Source of the DNA: Echinicola pacifica DSM 19836
GTDB lineage: Bacteria; Bacteroidota; Bacteroidia; Cytophagales; Cyclobacteriaceae
Assembly: GCF_000373245.1 (NCBI RefSeq)
Contig: NZ_KB890750.1
Span: 424,930 to 488,929 of the forward strand
Length of the DNA stretch: 64,000 nt
Direction of reading: 5' to 3'
Positions within the stretch are counted from its first letter, which is position 1; each line of letters opens with the position of its first letter. The notes below the pieces were generated by a model. It was not told the origin of the DNA and did no database searches. It saw only the letters and a list, made by a program, of their open reading frames with translations. Made by a program: the position numbers and the translations under genes. This document shows, one piece after another, positions 17,056 to 25,947 of the stretch.

Positions 17056-17709
17056 TTACTTTAGTTTGAATACCAAGCCACCGCCTAGTCCAAACTGATA
17101 AATCGAAGAGTAACTGCTCAGACCAGCTCCACCGCCGCCTGTGCCAAAATAGAAGCCACCACCGACAGACTGCACAGCAGACATCAATTCTGCCTGTAAT
17201 TTTACGCCCATACGGTCAGAAGCCCAATATATTCCTCCTCCTTTAATTCCCCAAGCTAGCTTGGTTACAGTGTTTTTATGTCCATTGTCTGGATTGTTGA
17301 GGCTCGCAATAAGCATCCCACCCATCATACCTACAAATCCTTCCACTGGACTTCCCGGTGCACGGAAATAGCGTGTAGGAGCCACCATGATATAATTAAG
17401 ACCCAAGTCAAAATTAGTGAACTGGTCTGGTCCAACCACGTATCGGTAACGTGTAGGGCTATTGGTGTCCTGACGGAGGTAAGATACTTCTATACCCAGC
17501 ATATCATTTACCATATATTCAAATCCACCACCCCACTGGAGTCCTTCTTCTAGTTTTCCGTTATAGTAATAATTGTTTCCCGCGTCCCAATAAGAATCAA
17601 ATTGGTCAGCAAACATAAATGAACTATACGCGTTGAATCGGATCTCCTGAGCGCTTGAGCTCAAAGAACAAAAGGCGAAAATTGCTACTACTAATAGATA
17701 TTTTTTCAT
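17056..17709 (-). CDS. Small outer-membrane beta-barrel protein of unknown function
   Basis: From the ATG at 17709 the product has a cleavable signal peptide (MKKYLLVVAIFAFCSLSSSAQ) and about 195 mature residues. It is rich in Gly and aromatic residues in alternating patterns, ending GLGGGLVFKLK, as in eight-stranded outer-membrane barrels (OmpX/OmpW-like or porin-family small barrels). The stretch GGGFEYMVNDMLGIEVSYLR resembles barrel strands. It stands alone, 89 bp past the aquaporin leader on the same strand. The function cannot be named. Confidence 0.75.
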   Translation of the reverse strand: MKKYLLVVAIFAFCSLSSSAQEIRFNAYSSFMFADQFDSYWDAGNNYYYNGKLEEGLQWGGGFEYMVNDMLGIEVSYLRQDTNSPTRYRYVVGPDQFTNFDLGLNYIMVAPTRYFRAPGSPVEGFVGMMGGMLIASLNNPDNGHKNTVTKLAWGIKGGGIYWASDRMGVKLQAELMSAVQSVGGGFYFGTGGGGAGLSSYSSIYQFGLGGGLVFKLK

Positions 17710-18011
17710 AAAATAATTGGTAAAGGAGACCATGCTTTGCTTTTACTCTAAAGCATCACAATAATCTCTAAGATTGATTTTTGTGTGTTTAATTATTATC
17801 GATTTTCATCTACCTTAAACAATCTTCTATATCTATATAATTAAAGAATACGCACAAAACCGAAATACTTTTCAATTTTATGAATAAATTCAGATTATAC
17901 TAAATAAAACAAAGAGTAATTAGGTAAATTTTATAATTCTTGGCATATAATTTTTTGGCAAAGTTTTCGAATGGAAACTATTTAATAGTACCATTTCTTG
18001 TCACTTATCCC

Positions 18012-20213
18012 CTATTTAACCCCAAATTTCACTACAAATCCACTACTGGTCACAGGAAACTCAGGAATTTCTTCCAGCTTCTTCACCTGGACCGAAGAGG
18101 CTAGCGCACTGTCTTTTTCTGCAAAAGCCTGCGTCAATTCCTGCGTTCGGGTCTCCTCAATACTTAAGGCCTGGCTTAGAAGATGCTGCTGATCCACCAA
18201 TAACATCGCCAGACTATCCGACCCCACTTCCAAGGACGCACTGTCCAAATTTGGCTGCTGAATGGCTAAGGTGGACTTCATATAAGAAATGAAATGCACA
18301 TCATTATCGGCAATCTCCGGAACCTGGCTAGAACTCAATTCCTTATTCAGCTGAGCTTTCATATACTTGACTTTCGCCTCTCTCATGGCCAGTGCTTTCA
18401 CTTCTATATTATCAGGCACATAATACTCTAAGTCCACGGTCAAGCCTGATTTCTTCTGCATCAGCTCGATTAGCTGCTGGACGGACTTTTCCTGACTCGC
18501 CCCAACGAGGGTATCCAAAGGTTGGAATTCAATATATTGTATATCTTTTTCCTTTACGCCAAATACAGAGGCCAGCAATTTGCCCGGTGCAGAAACTACC
18601 TTATCTAGATTTTGCTTAACCACCTGCCATACAATGGGCCAAACCGCAAACTGCGGATCATATAGACTTCCTTCCACCGGTACGTCCAGATTTACCACTC
18701 CGTTCTTGTCTTTCATCAGGAACACGCCAAACTTCAGTGGCAGAGCATATAATACATTTTTGCTCACCCTATCCCCTACTTCCAGGTTATTTATGGTGAA
18801 TTTATTTTGACTCTCCATTTTACCATCCAGCACGGTGGTCTTTCCGCTATAAATTAGCTCTCCTTCGAATATAGGATGGCCTGCATACATCAAACTAAAA
18901 GGGCTCAAATCACCCATTTGGAATCCTTTGACCGCAAAGTCAATGGAGAAATCCAGGGGATTTTGGGGATTTACACTGACATTCGCATTATACTTCCCCT
19001 TTTCGTTCAGCAGACCGGTACTGGAAATCACCGCAAGCTCACTATCCGACCTGATCTTCTCTGAGGTCGCCGTAATCGCACTAATATTATATTCGAAATA
19101 ATCTTCAAAAGTATAATCTCTGTACAGCACACTGCTATTGATGATCATAAAGGTATCCAGGGAATAAAACAGGTCCGATTGATCTGCTATCGACTGTACG
19201 CTATCTGTCACCACCGCTGCGCTATCTTCCTCCTCTAGCAGAGGCTGGAACATGGCGATCATGCTATTGGTGCTGTCCAGCATATCAAATCGAATATGAA
19301 TGCCATCCGCCAGAACTCTGGAAACCTGATAGGACTGCTTAAGCACATCAATTTTGGCCAGGGAGGCATATATAGAATCTGCCTTCATAGCGGGAATCGC
19401 CGCACTATCCAGCAGGCTCAAGTCAGCCGCCCATACCTGTCCGTCCAGGAGGAGCTCTGGCAAATCCGAAAAATCTCCCGTGATATTAATATTGCCACCG
19501 GCATGTCCCGAAAATTCTGTGAAATTGAGGTACGGCTTGAGGTAGGGCTCTATAAGATCCAAGTCGATCCCTTCCATAGATACATGGGCGATCAGCTTAT
19601 TGGTTTTAGGAAAATAATTGTTTTCAAGTTTTAATTTACCCGTTTGGTTCAGCATCAGTTCCACCTCCATATCTGCCGACTCACTATCATAACCGAAATG
19701 GGGTAAGGCCAGGGACAGGTCCTCCATCTCCACCATATGATCCATCTCCTTATCATAATAAGTCACCAAACCCTTGCTCAATACAAAATCATAAATCTCA
19801 AAGGCAAACTCTGATTCCTCCTCTTCAGAAGCTAGGCTATCCTCCTCAGATTCAGGAATCAAGTCAGAGAAATTAAATGTGTCATAGTCCTTTATGGTAT
19901 GCACATAAGGGCTATCAAGATAAATATGCTCAAATTCGACGGCCCCGGTTAATAGCTTTAAGAAATAAATATCAGCATCCAAACTGCCAAAGCCCGAAAA
20001 CTCCGTGGAATCTTCCTTTTCATAAACAGTAAAATTCTCTACTCTCAGCCGCCCTTGGAATGGATTAAAAGTTAGGGATTCTATCCCGGCCTTGCGACCG
20101 ATAAGCTCCTCAGAATGAGCGTTAAAATACTTTTTTATTATAATTGGAGAGGTGGCCAAAAGTACATAGACTAGAATAATAAGACCACCAAAAATCAATA
20201 AAACCTTTTTCAT
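18012..20213 (-). CDS. AsmA-like/DUF748 family envelope protein
   Basis: The 733-residue protein has one N-terminal membrane anchor (about 5-25). A long beta-rich periplasmic region follows, with the DUF748-type opening (YFNAHSEELIGRKAGIESLTFNPFQGRLRVENFTVYE). Further segments typical of AsmA-like/translocation proteins are LYSLDTFMIINSSVLYRDYT-like repeats and FSLMYAGHPIFEGELIYSGKT. AsmA-like proteins are thought to span the periplasm and carry lipids or influence outer-membrane assembly. The C-terminal 130 residues are charged and contain helical segments. It is a single gene. The role is inferred from the family only. Confidence 0.8.
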   Translation of the reverse strand: MKKVLLIFGGLIILVYVLLATSPIIIKKYFNAHSEELIGRKAGIESLTFNPFQGRLRVENFTVYEKEDSTEFSGFGSLDADIYFLKLLTGAVEFEHIYLDSPYVHTIKDYDTFNFSDLIPESEEDSLASEEEESEFAFEIYDFVLSKGLVTYYDKEMDHMVEMEDLSLALPHFGYDSESADMEVELMLNQTGKLKLENNYFPKTNKLIAHVSMEGIDLDLIEPYLKPYLNFTEFSGHAGGNINITGDFSDLPELLLDGQVWAADLSLLDSAAIPAMKADSIYASLAKIDVLKQSYQVSRVLADGIHIRFDMLDSTNSMIAMFQPLLEEEDSAAVVTDSVQSIADQSDLFYSLDTFMIINSSVLYRDYTFEDYFEYNISAITATSEKIRSDSELAVISSTGLLNEKGKYNANVSVNPQNPLDFSIDFAVKGFQMGDLSPFSLMYAGHPIFEGELIYSGKTTVLDGKMESQNKFTINNLEVGDRVSKNVLYALPLKFGVFLMKDKNGVVNLDVPVEGSLYDPQFAVWPIVWQVVKQNLDKVVSAPGKLLASVFGVKEKDIQYIEFQPLDTLVGASQEKSVQQLIELMQKKSGLTVDLEYYVPDNIEVKALAMREAKVKYMKAQLNKELSSSQVPEIADNDVHFISYMKSTLAIQQPNLDSASLEVGSDSLAMLLVDQQHLLSQALSIEETRTQELTQAFAEKDSALASSVQVKKLEEIPEFPVTSSGFVVKFGVK

Positions 20214-20342
20214 AAAACCTTAAAAAGATTATAAAAACGAATAATACGTCAAATATACTACTTATTGTTTGTGAAGGAAATTTCCAATTAGAGAATAAGT
20301 CCTATCTTCTTGCATAAAAATCTCTACTAGGCTGGCACCTTG

Positions 20343-20384
20343 CAAAAAGAGGCAGTGTCACCTGAATTAGTGCACACTGCCTCT
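20343..20384 (-). terminator. Terminator of the sulfatase gene
   Basis: AGAGGCAGTGT (20348-20358) pairs perfectly with ACACTGCCTCT (20374-20384), an 11-bp stem. On the reverse strand it is followed by a short T-run. It lies about 50 bp beyond the sulfatase stop. Confidence 0.85.
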
Positions 20385-20434
20385 CCGCTGAATCCTGAAA
20401 ATCAGGCCTATTATAGCTTTCTATTTTCCCTAAG

Positions 20435-22039
20435 TTAATTCGTAGGAACCTTCACTTCGTCTTTATATTCATGCATTAATTCTATGAGTTTCTCATGCAT
20501 ATTTTCTCGAACTTCCATATAGGCAGCATCCTCATATACATTATTCATTTCCTGAGGATCCATTTCTAAATCGTACAACTCCCATTCATCCACGTCATAG
20601 TAAAAATGGATAAGCTTATACCGATCTGTCCGAATTCCATTATGTCTTTTTACTGCGTGGATTCCTGGATACTCATAATAATGATAATATAAGGCCTTTC
20701 TCCAATCCACTTTTTCACCTTTTAGAAGAGGTACTAAGCTTCTGCCCTGCATTTCTGCGGGGATTTTCACTTGTGCTGCTTCCAGAATGGTCTCTGCAAA
20801 ATCCAGGTTTTGAACCAGCTGACCATTTACAGATCCAGGCTGGGTCACCCCTGGCCATCTTATCAGCAATGGAGTCCTGAAAGACTCCTCATACATAAAG
20901 CGCTTATCAAACCAACCATGCTCTCCTAAATAAAATCCCTGATCGGAGGTATAGATGACGATCGTGTTTTCTGCTAATCCTTCTTCCTCCAAAAAATCCA
21001 ATAAACGTCCCACATTATCATCCACGGAGGCTATGCTGCCGAGGTAGTCCTGCATATAACGCTGATATTTCCAGGAGGTAAGCGCATCTCCCTGAGGGTT
21101 CATCTGCTCAAACTCCTCATTGATAGGGCCATATACCTCATCCCAAGCTGCCCTTGTGGAAGGGTTCATCCGAGCGAGCATTTCATAATAACCGTTTTTA
21201 TACCAATAGATAAAATCCTTATGGCCCAATTTTTCTGCTATTTCAGGATTAATTTTATTATCATAAGTCACCCCCATATGGCTGGAAATCCTCATCTCAG
21301 CCTCCTTAGCGGCAGTACCGCGACCCGCATAGTCATCAAAGAGCGTTGCAGGCTCCGGAAATTCCTTTTGGGTAAATGCTCTGAAATGTTCTTCCTTAGG
21401 GCTCCATTCACGATGGGGAGCTTTATGCTGATACATAAGCATAAAAGGCTTTTTGGACTCTTTATTATCCTTGATCCATTGGATGGAGCGATCGGTAATG
21501 ATGTCGGTCACATACCCAGAATCGACCACAAGACCCTCAGGAGTTCTGAATTCAGGATTATAATAATGCCCCTGATCCGGCAATACCCTCCAATAGTCAA
21601 AACCTGTCGGTTGGGTCTTAAGATGCCATTTCCCTACTATGGCCGTTTGGTAGCCGTTCTCCTGTAATAACTTCGGAAAAGTCATCTGTGTGCTATCAAA
21701 CCGGACCGAATTATCCATCATCCCATTCAAATGGCTATGCTTTCCAGTCAAAATCACCGCTCTGCTGGGAGCGCAAATAGAATTGGTGACATAAGCATGC
21801 TCGAAAAGCATCCCCTCCTCTGCTAGCCGATCTATATTAGGTGTTTGGATCAACTTATCATCATAGGCACTCAAGGCCTGATATGCATGATCATCCGACA
21901 TGATGAAGATAATATTCGGGCGGGAATCCGCCTTATCTTCTTCCTGTTTGGTTTCTCCACAGCTGCTTAGGGCTATCAGCAAAACCAGTGAGTTAAAGGC
22001 GTAGAGCCCTTGGAACCCAGCTAAAGGTGATTTTTTCAT
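20435..22039 (-). CDS. Type I sulfatase lipoprotein
   Basis: The 534-residue protein begins with a lipoprotein signal (lipobox LSSC) and then the sulfatase N-terminal metal motif (PNIIFIMSDDHA). The active-site motif CAPSR has cysteine at about residue 89, the residue converted to formylglycine by a maturase that is not in this window. Further family segments are VGKWHLK, MLMYQHKAPHREW and TSDQGFYLGEHGWFDKRFMYEESFRTPL, plus a C-terminal DUF4976-like part (YYHYYEYPGIHAVKRHNGIRT). It would remove sulfate esters from polysaccharides or glycans at the envelope. No glycosidase gene is adjacent, so the substrate is not known, though the host clearly uses algal or plant glycans. Confidence 0.92.
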   Translation of the reverse strand: MKKSPLAGFQGLYAFNSLVLLIALSSCGETKQEEDKADSRPNIIFIMSDDHAYQALSAYDDKLIQTPNIDRLAEEGMLFEHAYVTNSICAPSRAVILTGKHSHLNGMMDNSVRFDSTQMTFPKLLQENGYQTAIVGKWHLKTQPTGFDYWRVLPDQGHYYNPEFRTPEGLVVDSGYVTDIITDRSIQWIKDNKESKKPFMLMYQHKAPHREWSPKEEHFRAFTQKEFPEPATLFDDYAGRGTAAKEAEMRISSHMGVTYDNKINPEIAEKLGHKDFIYWYKNGYYEMLARMNPSTRAAWDEVYGPINEEFEQMNPQGDALTSWKYQRYMQDYLGSIASVDDNVGRLLDFLEEEGLAENTIVIYTSDQGFYLGEHGWFDKRFMYEESFRTPLLIRWPGVTQPGSVNGQLVQNLDFAETILEAAQVKIPAEMQGRSLVPLLKGEKVDWRKALYYHYYEYPGIHAVKRHNGIRTDRYKLIHFYYDVDEWELYDLEMDPQEMNNVYEDAAYMEVRENMHEKLIELMHEYKDEVKVPTN

Positions 22040-22122
22040 TTGTCTTAGGGATAAATAAGTATGATGCCCTAAAACTAAGAATTTTCTTTCATATACTATC
22101 CTTAGCTTTTCGAATCAGGAGA

Positions 22123-22157
22123 TAAAAAAGGGGGATAAAAGCTAGTTCTATCCCCCT
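22123..22157 (-). terminator. Terminator of the MuiA-like gene
   Basis: AGGGGGATA (22129-22137) pairs with TATCCCCCT (22149-22157). On the reverse strand the stem runs directly into a run of Ts. It lies 11 bp past the stop codon at 22168. Confidence 0.88.
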
Positions 22158-22167
22158 AATAAGGCTT

Positions 22168-24015
22168 TTAATCCAATTTTACTTTTTCATTTTTCGGATA
22201 TTTCACCGAATAGCTCAGCACAATTTTGCTGCTTTGCTGGGGTGCTAGTTTCATCCTCCAGCTGACTATCCCAGTGGCTGGATCCAGCTGTCCACCAGAA
22301 GTTTCTAGAGCCTCGACCTCTATGGTATTTCGCAGGGCTAGCGGAATCTGATCCTGTATCATGACTGATGCTTCCTTACTTTTTGTGTTTTTGACGGTGA
22401 TCTCTATGGTACGATAATCCGTTTTATTTCCACCAATAATCTTCTTATCCGAGTACTCCTCAGTAATAATCCGATCGATCTGAATGCTAGGATCCTTGCC
22501 TAGGGAAAGGGCTAAGGTATCGGATTCATTTTTGGGGTTAATGATAGACTTACCCACGAAGCTATCACCAAAGTACAGAAATGCCTCACCCTCCAAAAGA
22601 TGAAGTTTGTCCCAGTCAGTGATCCTTGCACTTAAGAAAGCCTCTGGCCCAAGTTTAGGGACGCTTAGGTATTCATATTCCGCGGGCAAGTGATATTCGT
22701 TCAGGTCAACGCTTACGGTGCCGCCCTGAGAAGGGACAGAATAGGGTTCATCCACAGAGAATTTTACTGTAGTGGGATTTTCTACCGCCGTTGCTATCCC
22801 TCTCGCCGGCTCCTGGGCCACTTCAAAGTCGCTATTCGAAATATTAATCCCGCTTACTTTACCTCTTAAGCTAACCTGAACTACTTCCTGGAGGGCTTGA
22901 TTATCTGGGCTCATTTGCAAATTGATTATGGGGGAATTAATAGGTTTATAGGCGGTTTGATAGCCTATAAAATGAAACTCGAGATTTTGGGCCTTGGAGG
23001 GTATAGTAAGGGAGTAATTGCCCTCATAATTCGTGGTGGAAGCCAGGGAGGTGCCCTGAACTCTCACGATCACCCCTGGTAGAGGCATGCCCCCTTCGTC
23101 AGTCACCAGACCAGACACCGTACCTATTCCCCTCACGATTGCAGTACTCCCATATCTGGCAAAATCCAATTTCCAACTCATCAGATCGGGCAGAACGCCT
23201 GACTCATCAGGATTTCCAGAGGAAAAACTGAGCTTTACCTTGTCCCAGTTGACCCCCGTGTTTTGGTACACTTCTGCTTTATAGAGCAAGTTTAAGGGTT
23301 CGTTGATATCCGCGGTGCGAAGGTCATATTTCGGATACCATCCTGCATGATCCACCAGATAAGAGAGTCCGATCGCAGTATTGATGGCAGAGCCCGCCTT
23401 TACTCTGATTTTTACCATGCCGGATGGCAACTGTAGGTTAGCCTGCAATTGGTTAAGTTCCTGTTGCAGCTGATTCCTATTTATGGATAATTGCTCATTC
23501 GATTCGTTTATTTTGATGGCCTCTGTCTTGATAGACCTCAGTTGCTTTTCGAAGAAAGCCATCGCCTGCTCCAGCTGACTTAGATTTAGCCCAGTGGATG
23601 TTCCGCCGAGCTGTTGGTTGGCCATTAATAGATTCTCCTTTTGGATGAGCACCTCCAATTGTGCTTGATTGGCTTTGATCTGGGCATTGATGCTTTTTAA
23701 GGCCGCTTCCAGTTCATTGACCTCCTTATTGTTTTCCAAGGTGCTCAAATGATCCAGTTCGTGGGACACCCCTTGGATGGACACCTGGGCATTGGTCTTG
23801 ATGCGTATGCTGTTTTCATGAATATGTGGAGAGAGCCCCATCAGGATCAAGGTGCTTTCTCCTTTTGGAAGGCTTACGCTACCGCTGCGTTGGATTTGGG
23901 CTGCATTCACGAATACCGTGACTTCCTCTATCGTGCTGCTCACCTTTACTTCCTGCTGCGCAGTCACCGTAAAGGCTATAAAAAGCATCCAGATACTTGT
24001 GATAAGATTTTTCAT
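22168..24015 (-). CDS. MuiA-family (DUF4139) protein with an inserted SusC-like N-terminal segment
   Basis: The 615-residue exported protein has a signal peptide (about 1-19), a DUF4140 domain (about 25-100), a coiled-coil stretch rich in Gln, Asn and Glu (about 95-195), and DUF4139 from about 210 to the end. DUF4139 is interrupted at about 295-395 by a CarboxypepD_reg-like domain (GLVTDEGGMPLPGVIVRVQG and LEFHFIGYQTAY). This runs into a TonB-box/plug-like piece (LQEVVQVSLRGKVSGINIS). The order domain-TonB box-GKVSGI is what SusC transporters have at their N-terminus. The family name comes from a mucoidy inhibitor, but its biochemical role is unknown. It has its own terminator and stands alone. 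Confidence 0.85.
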   Translation of the reverse strand: MKNLITSIWMLFIAFTVTAQQEVKVSSTIEEVTVFVNAAQIQRSGSVSLPKGESTLILMGLSPHIHENSIRIKTNAQVSIQGVSHELDHLSTLENNKEVNELEAALKSINAQIKANQAQLEVLIQKENLLMANQQLGGTSTGLNLSQLEQAMAFFEKQLRSIKTEAIKINESNEQLSINRNQLQQELNQLQANLQLPSGMVKIRVKAGSAINTAIGLSYLVDHAGWYPKYDLRTADINEPLNLLYKAEVYQNTGVNWDKVKLSFSSGNPDESGVLPDLMSWKLDFARYGSTAIVRGIGTVSGLVTDEGGMPLPGVIVRVQGTSLASTTNYEGNYSLTIPSKAQNLEFHFIGYQTAYKPINSPIINLQMSPDNQALQEVVQVSLRGKVSGINISNSDFEVAQEPARGIATAVENPTTVKFSVDEPYSVPSQGGTVSVDLNEYHLPAEYEYLSVPKLGPEAFLSARITDWDKLHLLEGEAFLYFGDSFVGKSIINPKNESDTLALSLGKDPSIQIDRIITEEYSDKKIIGGNKTDYRTIEITVKNTKSKEASVMIQDQIPLALRNTIEVEALETSGGQLDPATGIVSWRMKLAPQQSSKIVLSYSVKYPKNEKVKLD

Positions 24016-24330
24016 CGTTTCTTTTGAGTTTATATAGGGAGTTAATAGTGGGAAAATGGAGAATAATACTGCTCTATTCTCCGGGTGATCGACTCATGGA
24101 AATTATTCTACGCCAGCTCCAGGTTATTACTCTTCGGCTTTCCCGGAAATGTGCGCCAGTTCTAATAATTCTAATACGTAACTTAGATTCTAATTGTCTC
24201 AATCAAAAAAAGTATGAGTCGCTTCCCTTCAGGAAGGATCAAAGATATGGTATAGAAATAAATGTGATCTTCCTCTTTATGACATTAACCGTAAACAAAT
24301 ATAAATCAATAGGTTTTGAACTGCTAATAA
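24016..24330. other. Intergenic region with a leader hairpin
   Basis: 315 bp lie between the MuiA-like start and the DUF3307 stop. GGAGAATA (24058-24065) and TATTCTCC (24075-24082) form an 8-bp hairpin about 45 bp before the MuiA-like start. No promoter consensus or gene was recognised. Confidence 0.45.
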
Positions 24331-25044
24331 TTAGGAGCGTATCAGGGTCATGGTAATCAAGCCCAGAAAAATCGCTATACCAAAACTTAGCAAGGTACCG
24401 ATCAAGACATACTCCGATTTGGAGGCATCTTCATTCTTAAACCTTAGGATAGACTTGGCGGCTATCAAAAAACCTACTGCCTGGAATTCCCCAATAACGA
24501 TAAAAGTAAACACCAATATACGCTCCACCAGTCCGATCAATTTGCCGGCATTGGGAAGGTCCCCGGTTCCGGGCACGCTGATTTCATAGAATTTAAAGAT
24601 CTCTTTGATCAGGATATTGGCAGGTTTCAGGATGAGCATTCCACAGAGAATGACCATGCTCAGCTCCATGGGCCAGATTATAGGAACCCATGGCATCGAA
24701 GGCTTGCCGCTGGCATATATCCAGGTCAGGACTAATATGATCAATAGGTGGAGGTTCTGATCTATAAAGAATGCGTATTTGCCGAGGATACGACTACGAT
24801 TTATATAGGGTTTGGTGCCATCGATTATATAATGAGTGCTGCCTATCAGCAAGGCTACCCACCAAAAAGAGGTCTGAAAGCTCAGCAAAAAAGATAAAGC
24901 GGTAACAATAATAAAGTGGTACTTCAAGAAGGAGCTTCTGAATCCCAGCTGATTTTTCTGATTGGCGAGCCGGTCATTCTGAAAATAATAATCGGCCAGC
25001 GTATGAGCTATAAATTGCGTAATCAACAGGTGTATAAAAGTCAT
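24331..25044 (-). CDS. DUF3307 multi-pass membrane protein
   Basis: The 237-residue protein matches DUF3307, with the N-terminal QFIAHTLADYYFQNDRLANQK segment and STHYIIDGTKPYI. Several hydrophobic segments follow at about 45-75, 90-115, 120-145, 165-190 and 205-235. It belongs in the inner membrane and its function is unknown. Its ATG overlaps the stop of the upstream SatD gene (ATGA, 25041-25044), so the two are translationally coupled. SatD and DUF3307 are neighbours in other Bacteroidota, as I recall. It may be the membrane partner or effector of the SatD protein. Confidence 0.85.
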   Translation of the reverse strand: MTFIHLLITQFIAHTLADYYFQNDRLANQKNQLGFRSSFLKYHFIIVTALSFLLSFQTSFWWVALLIGSTHYIIDGTKPYINRSRILGKYAFFIDQNLHLLIILVLTWIYASGKPSMPWVPIIWPMELSMVILCGMLILKPANILIKEIFKFYEISVPGTGDLPNAGKLIGLVERILVFTFIVIGEFQAVGFLIAAKSILRFKNEDASKSEYVLIGTLLSFGIAIFLGLITMTLIRS

Positions 25045-25736
25045 TTCAGGGCTTGTTTAATTATATTTTTATAGTACTCCACGGACTCCTCAATGGCATT
25101 CCAGCCCAAAGCGGTACTATGTTGGTTGATTACAGACTGGCTTACCCCTAGTTTTTCGGCGATCTCGGTTTCGGTCATTCCCTGCAGCTTAAAATACAAC
25201 ACCTCGGATTGTTTTGCGGTGGCCTTATTGCATAGCACATCCAATAAAGCAAAGTTTGGGGAAAGATGAAAATTTAATTGCTCCTCCTCTGAGACAAAAA
25301 ACGTGGTTTGCTTCAAAACCACTCGTTCCTTATTATGACTTGAATAGGCATTGATCTTCCTGCCAGCCATAAATATCGCTTGGCCATCTATAATATCGTT
25401 TTCTGTATCCAATATCCCCAGCTCCCCATACCCGATGGCCATGCGCAGCCCATGAGTGGAGAAATTCTTCGTTCGTGAATTGTTTTTTTTGACCTTCAGG
25501 TCCAGTGATTTTATATAAGACTTGATTATCAATGCGATCCTCAGAGCCTCAGAAGGTCGCCGACACACACATTCTATATAATCCCCCTTACTGATGCGCG
25601 CATAGCAATCAAAATCCTGCATTAATTTCAATACGAGCTTTTCCAATTGCCCGTAAAGCTCCACTCTTGCCGTCTCGCCTAAACTCGTGGAAGATACAAT
25701 ATCTCCAGAAATCACTGCATATTTTTTCATCCTCAA
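25041..25736 (-). CDS. SatD-family protein: cyclase-like domain plus helix-turn-helix
   Basis: The 231-residue product matches the SatD family: YAVISGDIVSST at the start, KGDYIECVCRRPSEALRIA, HGLRMAIGYGEL and IDGQAIFMAGRKINAYSS. By eye this order copies class III nucleotide cyclases. An Asp in the first strand (D12) and a Gly-Asp (D52) 40 residues later match the two metal Asps, with a G-x-G-E-like strand and then an A-x-R segment (R126). The Asn usually found near that Arg is not present. A C-terminal helix-turn-helix (about 175-215, MTETEIAEKLGVSQSVINQHS) follows. Catalysis is unproven and could be lost. Start ATG 25736 or 25730. Four tandem dyads precede the gene. Confidence 0.85.
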   Translation of the reverse strand: MRMKKYAVISGDIVSSTSLGETARVELYGQLEKLVLKLMQDFDCYARISKGDYIECVCRRPSEALRIALIIKSYIKSLDLKVKKNNSRTKNFSTHGLRMAIGYGELGILDTENDIIDGQAIFMAGRKINAYSSHNKERVVLKQTTFFVSEEEQLNFHLSPNFALLDVLCNKATAKQSEVLYFKLQGMTETEIAEKLGVSQSVINQHSTALGWNAIEESVEYYKNIIKQALK

Positions 25737-25815
25737 TACTAGTTTTGTCCTACACCCATCACAGCTAGAGGTCTGGTAGTCTTATAGGCCTATACCTGTG
25801 CTAATGATGCATAAA

Positions 25816-25922
25816 TATAAGTACTAAAGCTTATATTGACAATATATAAGTTGATAAACTTATAAATAGACATTATAAGCTTTAAAGACTATAAATATAT
25901 ATTATAAGCTAAAGAACTTATA
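25816..25922. repeat. Array of four 20-bp dyads at an exact 29-bp period, upstream of satD
   Basis: Units start at 25816, 25845, 25874 and 25903, each exactly 29 bp apart. Each unit is TATAAG-N8-CTTATA (20 bp); unit three has ACTATA as its right arm. The 9-bp linkers are TTGACAATA, AATAGACAT and AATATATAT and are not conserved. The array ends 80 bp before the SatD start and lies in the 211-bp space between satD and the next gene. The fixed period with dyad symmetry suggests a cooperative operator, perhaps for the SatD helix-turn-helix itself. If transcribed, each unit could also fold as a weak hairpin. Confidence 0.9.
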
Positions 25923-25947
25923 AATCACTAAATTTAAGGAATGAGAG

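Noticed and set aside
25816-25922. Possible CRISPR array
   Set aside because: Four units with only 9-bp linkers at a 29-bp period, dyads rather than direct repeats with long spacers, and no cas genes in the window.
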